From Planctomycetaceae bacterium (GTDB lineage: Bacteria > Planctomycetota > Planctomycetia > Planctomycetales > Planctomycetaceae): DNA of 15,963 bases. Where the stretch lies: positions 1 through 15,963 of the forward strand of contig JAEUIG010000225.1 in assembly GCA_016795125.1 (NCBI GenBank), written 5' to 3'. The notes below the pieces were generated by a model that ran no database searches, had not been told where the DNA came from, and was given only the letters and a program-made list of their open reading frames with translations. Of the stretch, positions 15,605-15,963 are shown one piece after another; the stretch's first letter is position 1; every line of letters begins with the position of its first letter. The translations under genes and the position numbers were made by a program.

Positions 15605-15963
15605 ATGTCACGTATTATTCTCACTCGCTCAATCGGCATCGTGCTGACGGGAACGGTTCTCGCCCTGTCGATGTGGGGCTGCGGCGGCGCTAATCCGTGG
15701 GAAACGGTGTATCCCGCGACCGGCGTGCTGACGTTCAATGGCAAGCCGCTGGCGGACGCTGAAATCGCGCTGATTCCCGTCGATGCGACGGCGCCCCCGA
15801 CAGTACGCCCCCGGGCACGTTCGACGTCCGACGGTGCATTCGCCGTCTGGACTTACGAACAGGGCGATGGCGCTCCCGCCGGGCAATACAAGGCGACCGT
15901 CATCCACCATGAGGTCGTCGTGACCAACGGAGCAGTCGGCGCCAAGCCCAGCAGGATTCCGCG
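15605..15963 (+). CDS. Putative lipoprotein with carboxypeptidase-regulatory-like domain, cut by right edge
   Basis: The frame is open from ATG 15605 to the window end (119 complete codons) without a stop. GGGA about eight bases upstream is a possible ribosome site. The N-terminus is a lipoprotein-type signal: basic residues Arg3 and Arg8, a hydrophobic stretch IGIVLTGTVLALSM, then WGCGG with Cys26 as the likely lipidated residue. The box M-W-G-C departs from the usual L-A/S-G/A-C, so lipidation is probable rather than certain. The mature part shows the regulatory-like beta-sandwich pattern common in planctomycetes: YPATGVLTFNGKPLADAEIA, then STSDGAFAV and APAGQYKATVIH. Such proteins typically follow DUF1559 genes and their function is unknown. 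The same fold pattern occurs in the protein at 13286. Confidence 0.85.
   Translation, partial: MSRIILTRSIGIVLTGTVLALSMWGCGGANPWETVYPATGVLTFNGKPLADAEIALIPVDATAPPTVRPRARSTSDGAFAVWTYEQGDGAPAGQYKATVIHHEVVVTNGAVGAKPSRIP

Overview
The window reads as part of a planctomycete (phylum Planctomycetota) chromosome. It is GC-rich throughout. It holds several protein families that are strongly expanded in, or typical of, that phylum: a c-type cytochrome/DUF1549/DUF1553 protein, its usual partner a Tat-exported DUF1501 protein, a type IV-pilin-like DUF1559 protein with the H-X9-DG motif, and small lipoproteins with a carboxypeptidase-regulatory-like fold. No rRNA, tRNA, CRISPR array, transposase or phage gene was seen.

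Layout. (1) Positions 1-990, minus strand: the N-terminal 330 residues of a secreted CocE/NonD-type serine hydrolase, running off the left edge. (2) 1179-6046, plus strand: the divergently transcribed cytochrome/DUF1549/DUF1553 gene and the DUF1501 gene, a pair commonly found together in planctomycetes. A GC-rich dispersed repeat and a small hairpin lie between them. (3) 6264-11405, plus strand: a metabolic cassette of a ceramidase-like metal-dependent amidase homologue, a short-chain dehydrogenase, an Nramp-like membrane transporter (start and stop overlapping as ATGA) and a class III PLP aminotransferase related to glutamate-1-semialdehyde aminomutase. A heptamer repeat and a terminator-like hairpin separate the last two. 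(4) 11445-13115, minus strand, convergent: a sigma-54-dependent transcriptional activator with GAF-like, AAA+ and Fis domains. (5) 13286 to the right edge, plus strand: a BON-domain/transmembrane/regulatory-like protein, a DUF1559 pilin-like protein, a strong hairpin and the start of a lipoprotein.

How the genes may work together. The cytochrome and DUF1501 proteins are probably exported partners; their biochemical role is not established. The 6264-9940 genes look like one transcription unit and could handle an amide- or amino-containing small molecule, with the aminotransferase as a possible fourth step. The amidase homologue and the transporter both lack hallmark residues of the families whose names they would be given, so the automatic labels (ceramidase, divalent metal transporter) should not be trusted. 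The DUF1559 gene with its two flanking regulatory-like-domain proteins is a typical planctomycete surface-protein neighbourhood, except for the unusual BON fusion.

The spacers between 4515 and 10028 hold four different short repeat types: a CCCTCACCCC-type element, a 23-bp-arm palindrome, a 9-10-nt degenerate tandem and a TAG-centred heptamer tandem. The last forms the 3' end of the transporter gene. No spacer exceeds 300 bases. I see no convincing new defence or mobile system here; the best candidates for undescribed biology are the 6264-11405 cassette and the BON fusion protein.
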